Assembly (NCBI RefSeq): GCF_963576545.1
Contig: NC_083656.1
Coordinates: forward strand, 8,498,811 to 8,562,810
Length of the DNA: 64,000 nt
Direction of reading: 5' to 3'
Origin: Limanda limanda
Lineage: Eukaryota > Chordata > Actinopteri > Pleuronectiformes > Pleuronectidae
The position numbers were made by a program, and so were the translations under genes. Position 1 is the stretch's first letter. The number at the start of each line of letters is the position of its first letter. The notes beneath the pieces were generated by a model, which was not told where the DNA came from, ran no database searches, and worked only from the letters and a program-made list of their open reading frames with translations. Below are positions 1-13,600 of the stretch, piece by piece.

Positions 1-1096
1 GAACCTCTCTTCTAGTTTATTTTAAAGTAGATTTTCTCTGTATAATTACATCCCAGTTTTCCTGCATCATCCTCAGAGTTTACATTACTGAAGCAGAGGA
101 GAGTGTTACCTTGTGCCTGTATGGGGATCTGCCATAGAGGGAGGAGGGTGAGCCACAGAGACCTCTAGTGGTGATTGAAGATGCCTGATGAAGGTTGACA
201 AGGGATCTGTTGTACTTCTGCCCATTGTAAAGTGTTGCTTCAGTTTCAGCAGACATTTCTTAAATAAGCTAAAATAAACATTTAGGGCCACTGAACTAAA
301 AACAGCCATGTATATATATTATCTGTTCATATATTTGCTTCCTCTAAAAGTCCTATTACTGTAATATTACTCAACATGTATAGTGACTGTGTCTTAAGCA
401 CCTTTTCATCATTGTGATGAATTGTTCAGTAAGATATAGCACATGTAGCTCCTGTGTGGAACCTAATGACTCAGTTTTTTATGTTTTTGAATTCTCAACA
501 AAACAAATGACTAATTATCACTTAATTGCAGTGTCACTGCGGTTATTGGCTACTTTTGAGTTTTCACAACATTAACCTTTCATTCAGTCTTTTTGCTGAA
601 TTCACTTGTTACTGCAGGTGAAGCTGAGGGTTGACATGACAAATGCAAAAGCTAGTTTTAGATCTGAACATAGATAACTAAAAATAAAAAATACATTAAT
701 CAATACAGTAAACAATCACATGAATAATTGAGGAAAAAAGATATAATAGTCAAATTGAAAAACAAATGAATATTGATTTGTTAAAAACAATTTAAGCCAT
801 TTCCATTGTGGTCTTATTAAAGGTGACATATTTCATTGTAAACACTATACATTTTTAACACTGTATTTAAAGCGCTTTTAATATTTCACAATGATACATT
901 CCATTTTAATTTCAAATATGTTACTTTTCATAACACTGTCATCATGTTTTCCTCCTCTCTGCAAACAAGCTCACCAGCAAACAATAAAGTAAACTGTTTT
1001 TACATATTTAAATTTGGTATTTTATATTGATGTTCATTAATGTGCTCTTTCACTAAAATAAACAAATAAATAAACAAACAGATTTACTTATCTCCT

Positions 1097-1136
1097 GCTA
1101 GCTAAACAATGCTAGCTAGACAATGCTAGCTAAACA
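1097..1136 (+). repeat. 14-bp tandem repeat gctagctaaacaat, about three units
   Basis: gctagctaaacaat, gctagctagacaat and gctagctaaacaaa follow one another with one or two mismatches. Each unit carries the palindrome gctagc. Confidence 0.85.
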
Positions 1137-2686
1137 AAACCAAAGTAATTAACTCACTAGCCAACCTCCTTTCAGTGGGCTAAAGGGTTAATTGTGCATG
1201 TAGCCAAGGGAAATTTGTATTCCAACATATTGTGCCTGTGTTGTTTTTGTACGTTGAAGTCCAGGGTCTCATTTTCCAATTAGGACAACGTATCTGTGAT
1301 GGATTCAACGTGAATCGGTCATTTGTTTGTTATTTGGAAGAAGTTTTCAGAGCCTTTACAACCGCAAACCACTTTACCATGCTTCATCCATCATTTTGTC
1401 AACACCCCTAATGTTTCAGACCTTTACACCCGCGGCCCACGGAGGAAAGCAACGCAGACAAAGCAGTCGGCCGCTTTCACAACATGCCAAATTTTCAGCC
1501 TATCTCGTTCCCTCCCTCTTTTTTGTCCGTGGCCACCATTTGAGGGGATTGGTGGATCCTGAATGGCAGGAAATGGGTGATGGGTCGAACAATATACGTG
1601 TCTGGAGTTCACGGTTCTGTTGAAGTTACTGTTCGGTAGGTAACACCAAACCAAAGGCTGCTCTGATAGATGTCCACTCTTTCCTCTTTTGTTCCGACGA
1701 GTGACTCCATGCAACTTGACAGGTATATTAAATTGACATCATGTCGTATAGTTTGATGCATTTACAGCATTAATGAAAGCTGATGCTAGTGACTTCGTGA
1801 AAGTGCGAAATCAGCAGTCGAGGCATATTGTGCCTCTGACATGTGTTTCCTGTTTCTTTGGGGAGCGGTATTGATTTCCTGTCTGAAATAGTGATGTAAA
1901 AGTTAAATTAACGGTTGCACAGAGGCATTGATTGTATTTAAAACAATAACATTAAACGTGTTACCCTTCAAGCAACTACCAAGATTAATTTATACTTGAC
2001 AGTGAGATTTTTCTTTTCTTCATGAACAGAATCAGCAAATGCAATAACCAGGAATAATTTAAAAAATGACTTACTGCATCATGTTAATTGACCGAGGTTG
2101 CCAGGACAGATCTATTCAAACAGAACTACTCAGGAGCCCTTTGTATCCATTAACAACCCTGGGCATTAATATGCTTTCAGACAGCCCTGGATAATGCTAC
2201 AAGCATTTTCACCGTGACTTATATTTACTTTAACCAGCACCCCCCCTCTTAAGTGCTGTTTTTAACAATGCAGGCACCATGAATCATTTACCATACAGGA
2301 ATATCTTGTAGGAATCATTTGCTTTGGAGACGTTTGTGGTTGGTTTGATGCTGACGAAAGGCATTATCTCCTGAATGACAGTGTTGCGGCCGCCTCTGAT
2401 GCAATATTTATTATATGTCACATAACCGCATTAGGCCAAGAATGGGCTATTGTTTCTGTGCTATGCGAGGGGGGGGGGGGCTGACAATGGGTGGGCAGAG
2501 GGAGGTCAGTTAGGCCAAAGCAAATATAAACCTATAGTCTCTGCACAAAGCAAACAGAGTCATAAAGGTATTTTTGGACCACATGAAAAATATAAAAGCA
2601 AATAATAAATCGTTCAAACAGTCTTAACTTGAATAAATAAAGGAACACCACATCAACCACTACTTCATTAGTTTTATTAACTATAT

Positions 2687-2709
2687 AATAAAATAAAATA
2701 AAATAAAAA
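2687..2709 (+). repeat. (AAAAT)n pentanucleotide repeat
   Basis: Four units of AAAAT/ATAAA in AT-rich non-coding sequence. Confidence 0.8.
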
Positions 2710-4224
2710 AGGATTAATTGAATAAGATTATTGTTGCCGATACAAGTACAGAATTATTGACAAAATGTGGGCAGTATCAGCAGTAAAATGTTCAATGACT
2801 GAAAGCAACTGAAGATGATAGCATAAAATCACGTGGGGTTGTATTAACAATGTATTATTATGATGAATATTACTGATTTTATCGTCCTGGTTTAGTTCTG
2901 TCTTTAAGCTGCGTTCATCTGCATCATCTCATTTACTCAACTTGCCTGAACCCAGCTCGTTTCACTCATTGTATTCCCAATGCACTCTATACATCCCCAT
3001 AGTTTCAATCCTCCCAGGGACTAAATGCTGCTTCTTTCATGACAACGGAGCAACGTTAAACAATATCAACTGAGTTCAAATATCCCTGAAAGAAATGATA
3101 TGGGAGCAGACGAGCTGTGGGACTGGTCCCTCGTTCTTGCTCGGGCAAATGATCCCTATAACTTCCAGCGTTCTCCCCAGCCTGAGTAATTGAGATGTGT
3201 AATAACTGTGACAGAGGGCATTATCTGACCCATTTTCCTTTTCTTCTCACATTGCTTTGTTTATACATGCCTTCCTGTCATAATCCCTTAAGAATCTCCA
3301 AAGTAAAAGCCCTTTGAAGAAATTGCCTCTCGTAGCGTGATATCCCGAGTAAAGGAGTTCTTTTTAATGACCAGGATCTGACCTCATTTCATATGCATAA
3401 GCCTACATCAAAGTAGACAGCGTCCGTCCAGTCTGCGCAGCGTTCTTCCTCTTGACAGGCTTTCACATTGCAGCGACAAAGCACATACATGGAGCTTGTA
3501 ATTGTTTAATTAGGTTCAGGTCTTACAGTTTTACCTTCGGTTGACCTTGTATGAGGAGGACCACTTCTCTGCTTCAGCGCTCAAAGAAACTTAGGATTTG
3601 ATTGATTTGCCTTTTCATCGGTCATTATTAGATGCTTAAGGGAACCTCCGGGGGTTCTGAGATCTGTGTCTTAGTTTGTGGGATTGTCTTTGTACAAAGT
3701 ACTTTTTTAAAATCTCCACTGTTTTCAGAAATTACAGGTTTTTTTTGTATCTATAACAATTATTGAAATATGGATAAGGGTAAAAATATGCTTCCTAAAT
3801 CAAAATTTTCCAATCAGTTATTTCACCTTGTCCTGACTACATTTCTTCTCCTGTGACATACAATTAAATTTGCTACAGTAGCTATACAAGCTCAAATAAA
3901 TCATTGTACTTCTGCTTTAGCACAAGTTCCTGCTTTAGCTCTAGAGTATCATGTTTTTCCTTAGCTTCATGCTGACTCACGACTTTGTAGTAGTTTATGT
4001 AAGCTACTTTGACATTTTCTATGTTAGCATGGAACCACTTGTACTGTAAAAAATAAAGAAACTTTATCTTTGTGGCCTTTATGTTTTGCTGCATTAGCCA
4101 ACTAACAAAACTAAAAGAAATGCCAGTTACACAGTGAAGCTACATCCTTTCAGCTAAACACTAAAATGCTAATTTCTAAATTATATAATGTTGACCATGC
4201 TCACAATCTTAGTTTTGTGTGTCA

Positions 4225-4340
4225 ACCTCCACAAAGGAGATTATGTTTTCATAGGCGTTTGTTTGTTCGGGGGATTAAACAAAAACAACAGAACTGATTT
4301 CTCCGAAATTTTGTGAAGGGGTGAGACATGACCCACTCAA
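4225..4340 (-). mobile_element. interspersed repeat family R1, fragment A
   Basis: caacctccacaaaggagatt, atgttttcataggcgtttgt and ttgttcgggggattaaacaa form the inverted end of the family seen at 6755-7085. A further degraded piece (caaattgatggaaatccgcc at about 4540) may belong to another repeat. Confidence 0.45.
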
Positions 4341-6754
4341 GAAACCATTAAATTATAGAGCACGAATGGGAACCAGTAATTTCTTTGATCACATTCAACA
4401 AAGCAAGATAGGCTGTTAGCCTTGGCCCTTTCCTAGCGCACTTCTATATGCTACTAAAGATAGCATACAGTTGATGCAGATGGAAATCTTATTACTCTTG
4501 AACGACTTAAGTCCTCTGGGGACCACGAACATCCGAACCAAATTGATGGAAATCCGCCTGATAGTGGCTTCGATGTTTGTTTAAAGAACAAACACAAATG
4601 TGAACTTCACAGTAACGCTACAGGAAAAACCTCTTGTTGTGCTTAAAATAACTCCTTACATCAACATACATCCCTGACTATGAGTGCACTCTTTAGGTTC
4701 CCATAAAGTCCCTGCACACAAAGGCTACACACCATAAGGAAAATATACATTCACACACAGAGACTTATGTGATTTTCAACTATTGTTAAGTAAGCACTCC
4801 TGTTGAAGAGTCATTTTGTTGAACCAAAGAAAGAGGTTTGACAAGGATCCTGCTAAATTGTAGTGAAAGATCATCAACAGATCTCAATCAGATATTTATA
4901 AAACCTTCAAAATGACTAAAAAGTATTGGACGGCCGTATAAATAAGACTTGCATGACAACACATGTCTTTGATTGGCAGAGTTTCAGGCTGTGTGTATCT
5001 AACCTGAGGCGCTGTGAGCACCTGCCAGCTCTGCGGGCACATTTCTCAGCTATTTGAAGTTAGTTATTGACCTCCCTGTGCTCTCTCTGTTCAAACAACA
5101 AGCCCCCAGTTCCAGGTACTCAGTCTTTGTGACAGCTCTTTGATGCTTAATCTAAACACCAGTGTTTATCTTTACTGGACCTCAGTGAGATCACCAGGAC
5201 ATGCGTGTCCAGTTGTTTTGGTTCTGATAACAGCTGGGTGTTAGCCATGTTCACAGTCAAAGACTCACTGCATCATCATCTTTAGGCCGTCTTCACTGTT
5301 CCAGCAGCGTGAACAGCGTCTGACACTTACTGTCCCATTCATCTTTGTCCACAAAGACCCTGAAGCATTTTCCTCCCTTTGTTGTGGCCCGTAATTAAAC
5401 TGCTTACAGTTATTTTCCTCTGTATCAACAATGTTGACAAACTAATTTTCCCTCACATAACAGTTTACACAAGTTCAAATGGAGTTGTGTGGTCGTATTT
5501 ATCAACATGCAACAGTTGTTGTACTGTGCAGTGATCTTTGATGGAGGAACAACTTTCTTTCAACCAGGAAAACTTTTAATTTGCATGTGGGCAAGTATTG
5601 CTCAAAGGAAGACTCAAAAATCTGAACCTATAAAATTTGCCAACAATAAAACAACTACAGATCAGTTGTTTCATTATTCAGGAAACTCCCCAAACACATT
5701 CAGAACAGAACATCTGCGCTTATTAATTTCTTTTTACAAAGTCAGCTTGTAGCGAATGTGTCTCCTCTTTAGTAGATGTGTGAAGGGTTGGGTCCACCCC
5801 ACAGTTTGGGCCTGTAATCTTGGGTCCTGCATGTTTTAACCTACAGTGCCCGAGGGAGGGGTGCACTGTATGCGTCGAGGTCAAACTAAGGTCACCATTC
5901 AGAAAAAACCACGGCATTTAGGACGATGACTCAACTTGTTCGCGTACTTCATACAGAGCCGCACCTCGTAGAGCAGACTGTTAAACTTTGAAGCTCATTC
6001 GATTACTCATAATTGCTCCAAGAATTGATTTATTAGCTCGGGTGTGAGGCTGTGCGAGCCGAGTGCCATCTGACCTCCAGCTGAATGAATAATCAACAGG
6101 CTCCCCGAGCAAGCAGATGTTTGAGAGTGTTGCTGTTTTATCAGGCCTGTAATGTGAACAGGCATGAAACCAGATTACATTAAATGATGTGAGGACAGAC
6201 AGCTGCGACACATTTGGACTTTGCTGCCCCCCCCCTCCCCCCCGCCCAAATAGCAGCTTATGTTCCCCAACATGAAAGGAGCTCTGGTCTACCTAACACT
6301 GGTTTTAATCAGCGGGCTGAAACGACACGCCAAGAGAAGCTGTGAAAAGTTTTTGTCTGCTCTTTTTCTGTTGCAAGAAATTAATCATGGAAGTAAAATA
6401 ACCAATGGAAACAGCTGCTTTGCAGACAACAGTGACTCCGGAGCTGTTTTTCCTCCGGCGGATGTTGCACCACTGGCTCTTGTGTAAGACGTGCTATTCT
6501 TTAGGGACGTGAAGGATAATCCCTCAGCTTCAAACCCTTTTCTCTAATTGCTGTTTAATTTCTTGCTTTGATTATAAGGTGTAGCCAGCGTTAATGAATC
6601 ACAGATGACTTGTTTATGAACTCTGTGCACTTTCTCTTGTTAGCGTGGAGGAGAACAATGTTAGCTTATACAGAGTAAAGCACGTTGTTTATTTTAGTAG
6701 CAGCATTTTAGGCAGCATACGGCACGAATAAGTAGAAAGGCACTCAGAGAGCCA

Positions 6755-7085
6755 ACAGGCCCCTTATGAAGCCACATTGAAATTCACTAGATCTGTATTT
6801 TTATTTAGATCCGCACCAAATGGCACTAATGCCAGATTTTTTTTAATCAAGAAACATGAATTTGTCTTGAAGAAATTAATGATTTATCTATTAATGTTAA
6901 AGAAAGCGAAAAATGTATCCTGGATCCACCCCCTTATCTTGATCCAAATTAAAAAAGTTTCTTCCTTAAATTATACTACATCCTTGCACATAGTTTCATG
7001 GAAATACGTCTCGTAGTTTTTGTATAATCCTGCTAAATAACCGACAAAAAGCATAACGTCCCTGGCGGAGGTGATAAATAAAAAA
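6755..7085 (+). mobile_element. interspersed repeat family R1, copy B
   Basis: It begins aacaggccccttatgaagcc and ends ataacgtccctggcggaggt. Internal blocks are shared with 48205-48550, in the same orientation. It is a decayed, non-coding fish repeat. Confidence 0.6.
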
Positions 7086-10000
7086 TGGTCTCACGGTTAT
7101 TCTTATGTTTCTGTTTCCAGTACACGGTAAATGAGACTCTCGGATTGGAGAGGAGTTTGTTTAGTGTTTTGAAGAAGTGGTCGTCGTGTGTTGCTGTGCT
7201 CGCCCAGAGGAGCTGTCGTCTCAAGTGTTTTTTTTCCCCCTCCAAACCTGTCACAGTTTTCAGGAACAATTAGAGAAAAGAAAGTAAATTGTTCCCAGGC
7301 ACTAGGATTGCTGTCCTCGCGACATCTGCCACCGCAGTGCAGATGATAGATTCCTCCTTCATTAGCCAGGGGTGTGGGATTACCCAGTGAGAACACATTA
7401 ATCACCACTTTCTGTGGCAGCCTGAATGCAACGCGCTTTGTTAGGGGGGAAAAAGTTTTCCCTTTTTTTTCCTGACGTGTCACTCTTTCCCTGTGACAGG
7501 CCGCAATCAATCATCTTGATTGACAGCACTGATAGGTTACACTGTTTACACAATGTGTAATGAAAGATCATGTTACCCGCTATTGTTGTTTCGGAGACAA
7601 CTCTTTTGGGCTGGATTTGAATAGAGTGAGTGCTTTGGTACAACTTCCACAAGCACACACTCATTTGCTTTCCCTTTCTGCTTCCAAAACAGCCCTTCTC
7701 TGGTTCTCTGTACAGACCGGAGATATATATGTACTCTACGGGTGGGCAATGTGTATTAAGTCTAAAATATGATTAAGTTACATGCAATGATATAGTAAAT
7801 TCAATACAAAACATATTAAATAGATTTATAAGACTGGCTCTAAACCAGATGAAAGAATGCAGTTGCTTTCAAGAAATACTCATATAAGTATTTTAAGTGA
7901 ACGCAGACTCTATGCAACTTAATAACAACGTCATGCTAATGTATCTTAGTGCCGGACAGCTGAGAATCATCTTTAGTGATAGCTAAGTATGTAGTTGGGT
8001 TTTTGTAGGGTCTCAACCTTATTATGTTAAGTGGCTATAATATTTTGTGATCTGGCAATATACAAATTAATTGAATTTAATTTAATTAAAGATGTAAATG
8101 TCTGTTTTTGGCTCATACAAACAGACCGACTAGCCAATCGACCGAGAAACTGAACGTCTAATAATCACATAATAATTATATGTTATGAAATGAATGACAA
8201 ATATAGCTGAATGTCCTTAATAAAAGTCATTATAACACAGAGCTGAAGGTCACATGTCCTTCTTCAAGGTTGTTCTAATGATGCTGTTGAGTCCTGCGAA
8301 GAAATTACTGCACTTGTCAGACAGCAAATCCACAGTTTTTCCACCTTTGTGATGAAATGACACAAATGACCTTTAGCCTTCTCCCTCAAAGCAAGGACAT
8401 GTGCTTCAGTGGGCGTGTCCTTCTCATTGTGCTCCCTCACTGTCATGTCACCCACACTGTACCAACACCGTCTTAATGAGAAATGTATTAAACTTTCAGG
8501 AGTTGTACCTAAAATACTCATACATCAGTACAACGTGGACAGGTTGGTAATTGTGCTCCGGAGCAATCAATCAACATAATCCCGTGAGTTATAATTATCC
8601 CTTTCAGACCAGATGCATTGACCGATTGTATTGAATCTCTTTGTTATTGGAGGTTTCCCATCGCCCGTCTGTCTTTCTCTCGATTTCTTCCATCTGTCTA
8701 CCTGGGTGACCACATGTTCAGAGACTTGTCACACTGTGTGTATCCGGAGGCCACACATGCAAGTGGTGGTGCTCCTCGTGAGGTCATTTAATGGTCATTA
8801 GAAAAGTCATGTGTCAGTTTCTACAGAAGGTCAGTGTAAGATCTTCGAAAAATCACGTAGTTGACATCGATAGCACTTGGGGGTTCATGTTTTATTATTG
8901 TGGTTTAGCTGGCGGAGATGATTGTGATGATACATTGGAGGATAGATCATTTTCGAAGTTTCTTTGTGGAGCTCGACTTTTATTTGACTACTAAAGAAGT
9001 TTTGGATCTCACACAGGTAATCAGGTTGATTTTTTTTTACATATATTTTCGTTATTGCATTTGCACTTTTGCCAAAAGGACCTCTCAAATATTAAAGTGT
9101 TTTAATTTTAGCTCAAAGATGTTTGGAAGCTTCTACAGTCACATTGACTCATATGGAAATGCGCCATTATTTGGCAACGGTGGTCATGTCTCTTCCTCCT
9201 GGGCATCAGAGATAAGCTGTATTATTTTACATCTCCCGAGCGGCAGCGGCGTCATTTCTTTTCTGGTATCAAGAGTCTATTCAGAGAATTTTATGCTCCC
9301 AATCATTTGATACAGTAAAGCACCTGACTGACCCAAATGAAGGTGCGATACTTTATGTCCTTCTAGACACCAGACAGCCTTGGAGATTGGTTTCCAGAAA
9401 TATGATGAGAGGATGTAAACTAGTCCAACTTGCTGCCCTTTCCCTTACAAAAGAGCTTTGTGTCCTGCAGCTGTTCCTCAGAATGATCTCTTCTTGAACT
9501 ACATAAAAAATCTCGTGGCAACATTATTGTTATGAATATTTTAGTTTTTTAGCATTTGTTACCTACACCCAGTAATCCAATTGAAATAATGGCACAGGAG
9601 CAGCTCTAATAGGTCCTCACAGTGAGAACAAACCATCACCTCAGTTGTTTCACTTCGGGCAGTGCTGGACGGAAAGTTGACTTTATCTCTCACGTTGTGT
9701 TCGGCACATCCACCCTAGTTAGATTAGAGTCTGCGAGACAGAAAGCAACAGTGACCGCGGGAGATAGAAACCGCAGTGCCGGCTGAAATAAAGCCAACTC
9801 ATTCCCACCCACATGGCTGCGGGAGGAGACATCAATTCTTACCTGTCAACTTTACCCCAGCACACTGTCTCATTACAATTATCTCTCAGTACACACAGTG
9901 CATAAAGCACCAGTAAATCAGATCCTCTTCTTTTACAGGTTGAGCTTTAGTGCTGCTATGAAACTCAATGATCCATTATGGAGATGGGGAATGGTGTCAA

Positions 10001-10636
10001 GGAGTTTGGTGTTTGGTAGTTTGGATTAAGCTGAAGATTATCGCTGTCACACAGGTTTTTCCCGGCAGAGACCCCTCTCCAGCTCCTCTTGGGTGGCCTC
10101 TCAGGACGACTCTCTCCGTGTGTCTGCCTCCGTCCTCGCGGCCATTGTGTAATGCCGACGGAGCACAACAAGCAAGACACACACTCCTGAGGAGAGAGCG
10201 ACTGAACGCACTCGGAAGCTTGAAGCATGAAGCTTTTGGCGTCTGCCTCGCTCCTTTAAATATGAGTCAGCTGTTGTGCTCGCGACTCCAACAACAGCTT
10301 TAATTCCTCTGCCTCCCCCTCCTTTGCTTAAAAGGGGGCTTTATGCCTGTAGGGCCCCCATCAGTTACCTGCTGACAGGCCGAGCATGACTGATGAGCTG
10401 CCTGAGGCGCCCCAGTATACTTTGTCAGCTGCTCATAATTTATACATCTTATCTCTGTCAGAACAAAAGACAGAGCGCGGCTTTATGGAAATGAAAACAG
10501 AGACTTGTTTAGACTCCAGCATGTGGAGTGAAGTGGAGTGATCCTACTGATAGTTGTTTCTCTCGGGCGAGCAAGACGAGCCGCTTCGTCTGGCTCTGAG
10601 CTCTCCACACCCCTTCTGTCTGCCCACACCTTGACT

Positions 10637-10648
10637 CTGTGTGTGTGT

Positions 10649-10687
<39 letters not shown>
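10637..10687 (+). repeat. (GT)n microsatellite
   Basis: About 50 bp of GT repeat with single tct interruptions at 10651-10653 and near 10687. Confidence 0.95.
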
Positions 10688-13600
10688 TGGCTCTATAGTT
10701 GCAGGTGACAAAGACATAACACATGACCTTTTTATTCAGAGACATATCAGCTGTTTCATTCATTAAATCTCAAGCTCTACATGAAATCAGCACCTCGGGG
10801 GAATGCAATTTGAGCAATACTTTGGAATGTAATCGGATTACTCATCGTATTAAACCAAGTGAGAATCAACACACAACTTTGCAGCTCTGTTTTCTGGCGG
10901 CACAAACACACATAACTGACCATCATGATAGATAGTTACATAGTAGAATCTAACTGGGTGAAGACCCAACCTACACTGTTTCTGATTGGGTTAGGTAAAG
11001 CAAGAAGAGTCATGATTGGTTAGGAAGACATCAGAGTAAGCCAATCAGAAACAGAGTAGAGTGGAGGTTGGGGGTGGGGGAAATGGCTAGCCTGGGTTTA
11101 TCACAACCAACAACGCTAAGCTGACTTTTGTGAATTATTTATCTTGTTTGTTTAACCTGTAAATTGATCTGTGTCTAATCCAGCTCCTTACTTTACATTT
11201 ACACATCTCAATCTTTTCACATCATTCGCGAAATATAGCAAATAAGTGGATTTCCCAAAGTGATGAAATATTGTATCCCTAGGATTTGAAAACTATTCTG
11301 GTCACAAACACACAAACAAAGGACATTATTCAGGAGCCAGCTCTTTAAAAGACGAAAACAGTCAGGTTCGGTTAGTTTTCTTTCGGGTTTGGACAGCAAA
11401 ATGGGGCCCAAGATGCACTTTATTACACACATTCATACACCTGTGATTGATAAAGACAAGTTCATGTAGCTGGAGTTGGTGGAGGCCAAAACCGAGGGTA
11501 AAAGAAGAATCAATATTGGATAGCAGACAGAAAAACTTCCTACGTGTGATGTTAACGTTGTTCCTGTGTCGGCTGAATGTGTAAGTGGAAAATAGTTTGC
11601 GAACATGTTAATTTAAACAGCTTCATGAATTAATGTCATCTCTGTTTGTTTTGCTGCCTGGTGGTGTTTAAAAATCACTAATGCGGCGTTAACGACCTTC
11701 AAGACAGATTGATGTTCTCAGAATGCACAGAATAAACTTTTGTTTTCCAAACTACGTAATTCCGCTGAAACTCTTCTAAAATATACATTAGTGATACCTG
11801 TGATGGCAGCCTGTAGATCATAATGAATAGGATATTGATGGGAACCATGTTGACGACTCTGCAGAGCAAGGCAATTCATCACTGCCAGCGGAGCACTTCC
11901 CCGCTAAGGGTGGATTTCTTTCCTAACGCTGTGCTTTGGTGCGTGATATTGAGAGTGATTCATTCACTGACTCATCCTCAACTACTTTGTCAGATTCAAA
12001 TTGTCCTGCCAACTCTTTTTGTTTTGGTTTTCTCATGGCCTTGAACAAAACGTGGGATATGCACTCACTCGCAGCGGCTGACAAAGCTGCCACAACACAC
12101 GGCTCATCCTGCCTTTGTTTTGCTTTGGTTTTTGTGCCTCGTCGGTAATGAGATACTCAGAGTGCGACTACAATAGCTAGTCCCATGGTCTTATTGTTAT
12201 AATGGGTCCAAAAAACAGATATTCCCTAACATTGTGTGGCGTTTCACAATAGACACTTATTTCTATTTCCCTCTTGAGACTTTGATTCCACTTGCAAGAA
12301 AATGCTTAGTCCTATCTCATTCTAAGGTGAGTTCGAAAAAACAAAGACATCACTCTGAGCGCACACGAAAGACAATATTCAAATTGGGAAATAAGAGAAT
12401 GATAACCCAGGACAAACAGCGACTTTGGGGGGACCTCTCCTAGACAGGTGTGTCTGCCGAGGCAAAGAAGGACCACATTACCCAGCTTCCAATGTTACAA
12501 CATTTTATCTAAGACAGCTCATTATGTGCTGCCGGAGTGTCCGTATGCTGTCCTGGTTGAGTACTGCAACAAGGCAGCTGAAGCTATCCAGCAGAGAAAC
12601 GTGCAGATAACTAAACTGTTATAAAGCTGATATCCGTATCTCTGTGTGGATTCTGTTCGTTGCACTCGGAGCTGGGCAGAGGATCATTTGCACCCCTGTG
12701 ACAAGTACATCATCATCCGCCTGTAACCTTAGCTGGGAGAGACGATGCAGGCTTTGTTCTCCGCCAGGCTCACTTGGGGATGTTTGGCAGTGCGCTGATA
12801 GATATGATTATCCTTAATGTCAGTGCATAGCACCATCCCTGATAACAGATTCTCTCAGTAGAATCCACCCCGCTTATCTCGCCGCTATGTTGTTAGGTTG
12901 CCGCTGCCTTTATGTGTGGGGAGATGCAATGCAGGCATCTTTTTTTGCAGGCTTTTGAGACTTGGCTCAGTGTGTATTTAAAAAAATGTATAAAGATTTT
13001 TTTTCAACAAGTCCGAGGTATTTAGCTCTTGGCATAACTTTTACATTTAGACTTAATGTGCAAGACAAAAAGTTTAAGTCGATTTGCACAAAACTACTCT
13101 GATAAGCCTGCAGGCCAATAATAATCACTTGCAATTAGTTTGTCAGGTAAAAAAGTTATTTTACTTTCAAACCTCCTCCCATTGCCTGGCTGCTATTTAT
13201 AAAGAATTCCATTTCAACCTGATTTACTTACATTTTAATCTGCTGATTGAGAACAATCAGTGTGGCCAATGTTTTTTGCTCCAGAGCCGAAAAACTGCAA
13301 AAGCCTCTATGAAGAATTCCCCTTGTCTTGCATATGATTTTAGACGTTATTTTGTTTGTATGTTCCTGTGGAAGCTGACTACTGTGTTCGCAAGAGACAG
13401 CAGACAACCTCACTTGACACTGGTGATGGGGTGGAGGATGGGTGTTGACGTTGCAGTGGTGGTAAAGGGGACAAGGAGGAGGCCTGGGGGGGGGCGAGCA
13501 GAGGATCGTGTTCAGCTCCACTCAGCAGCCCGGTGATGAGCCTGCAGGAGAGGACTGTGTCTGCAGATTAGAGCCGGGAGATGAGACAGGGGCCTGGAAG

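Larger units (their letters stand above)
1..10600. other. intergenic stretch, no gene recognised
   Basis: Open frames here are short and lack recognisable domains. The stretch is AT-rich, apart from the repeats listed at about 1.1, 2.7, 4.2 and 6.8 kb. There are local C or G homopolymers (2469-2480, 6227-6242). I could support no exon, promoter or RNA gene. Confidence 0.6.
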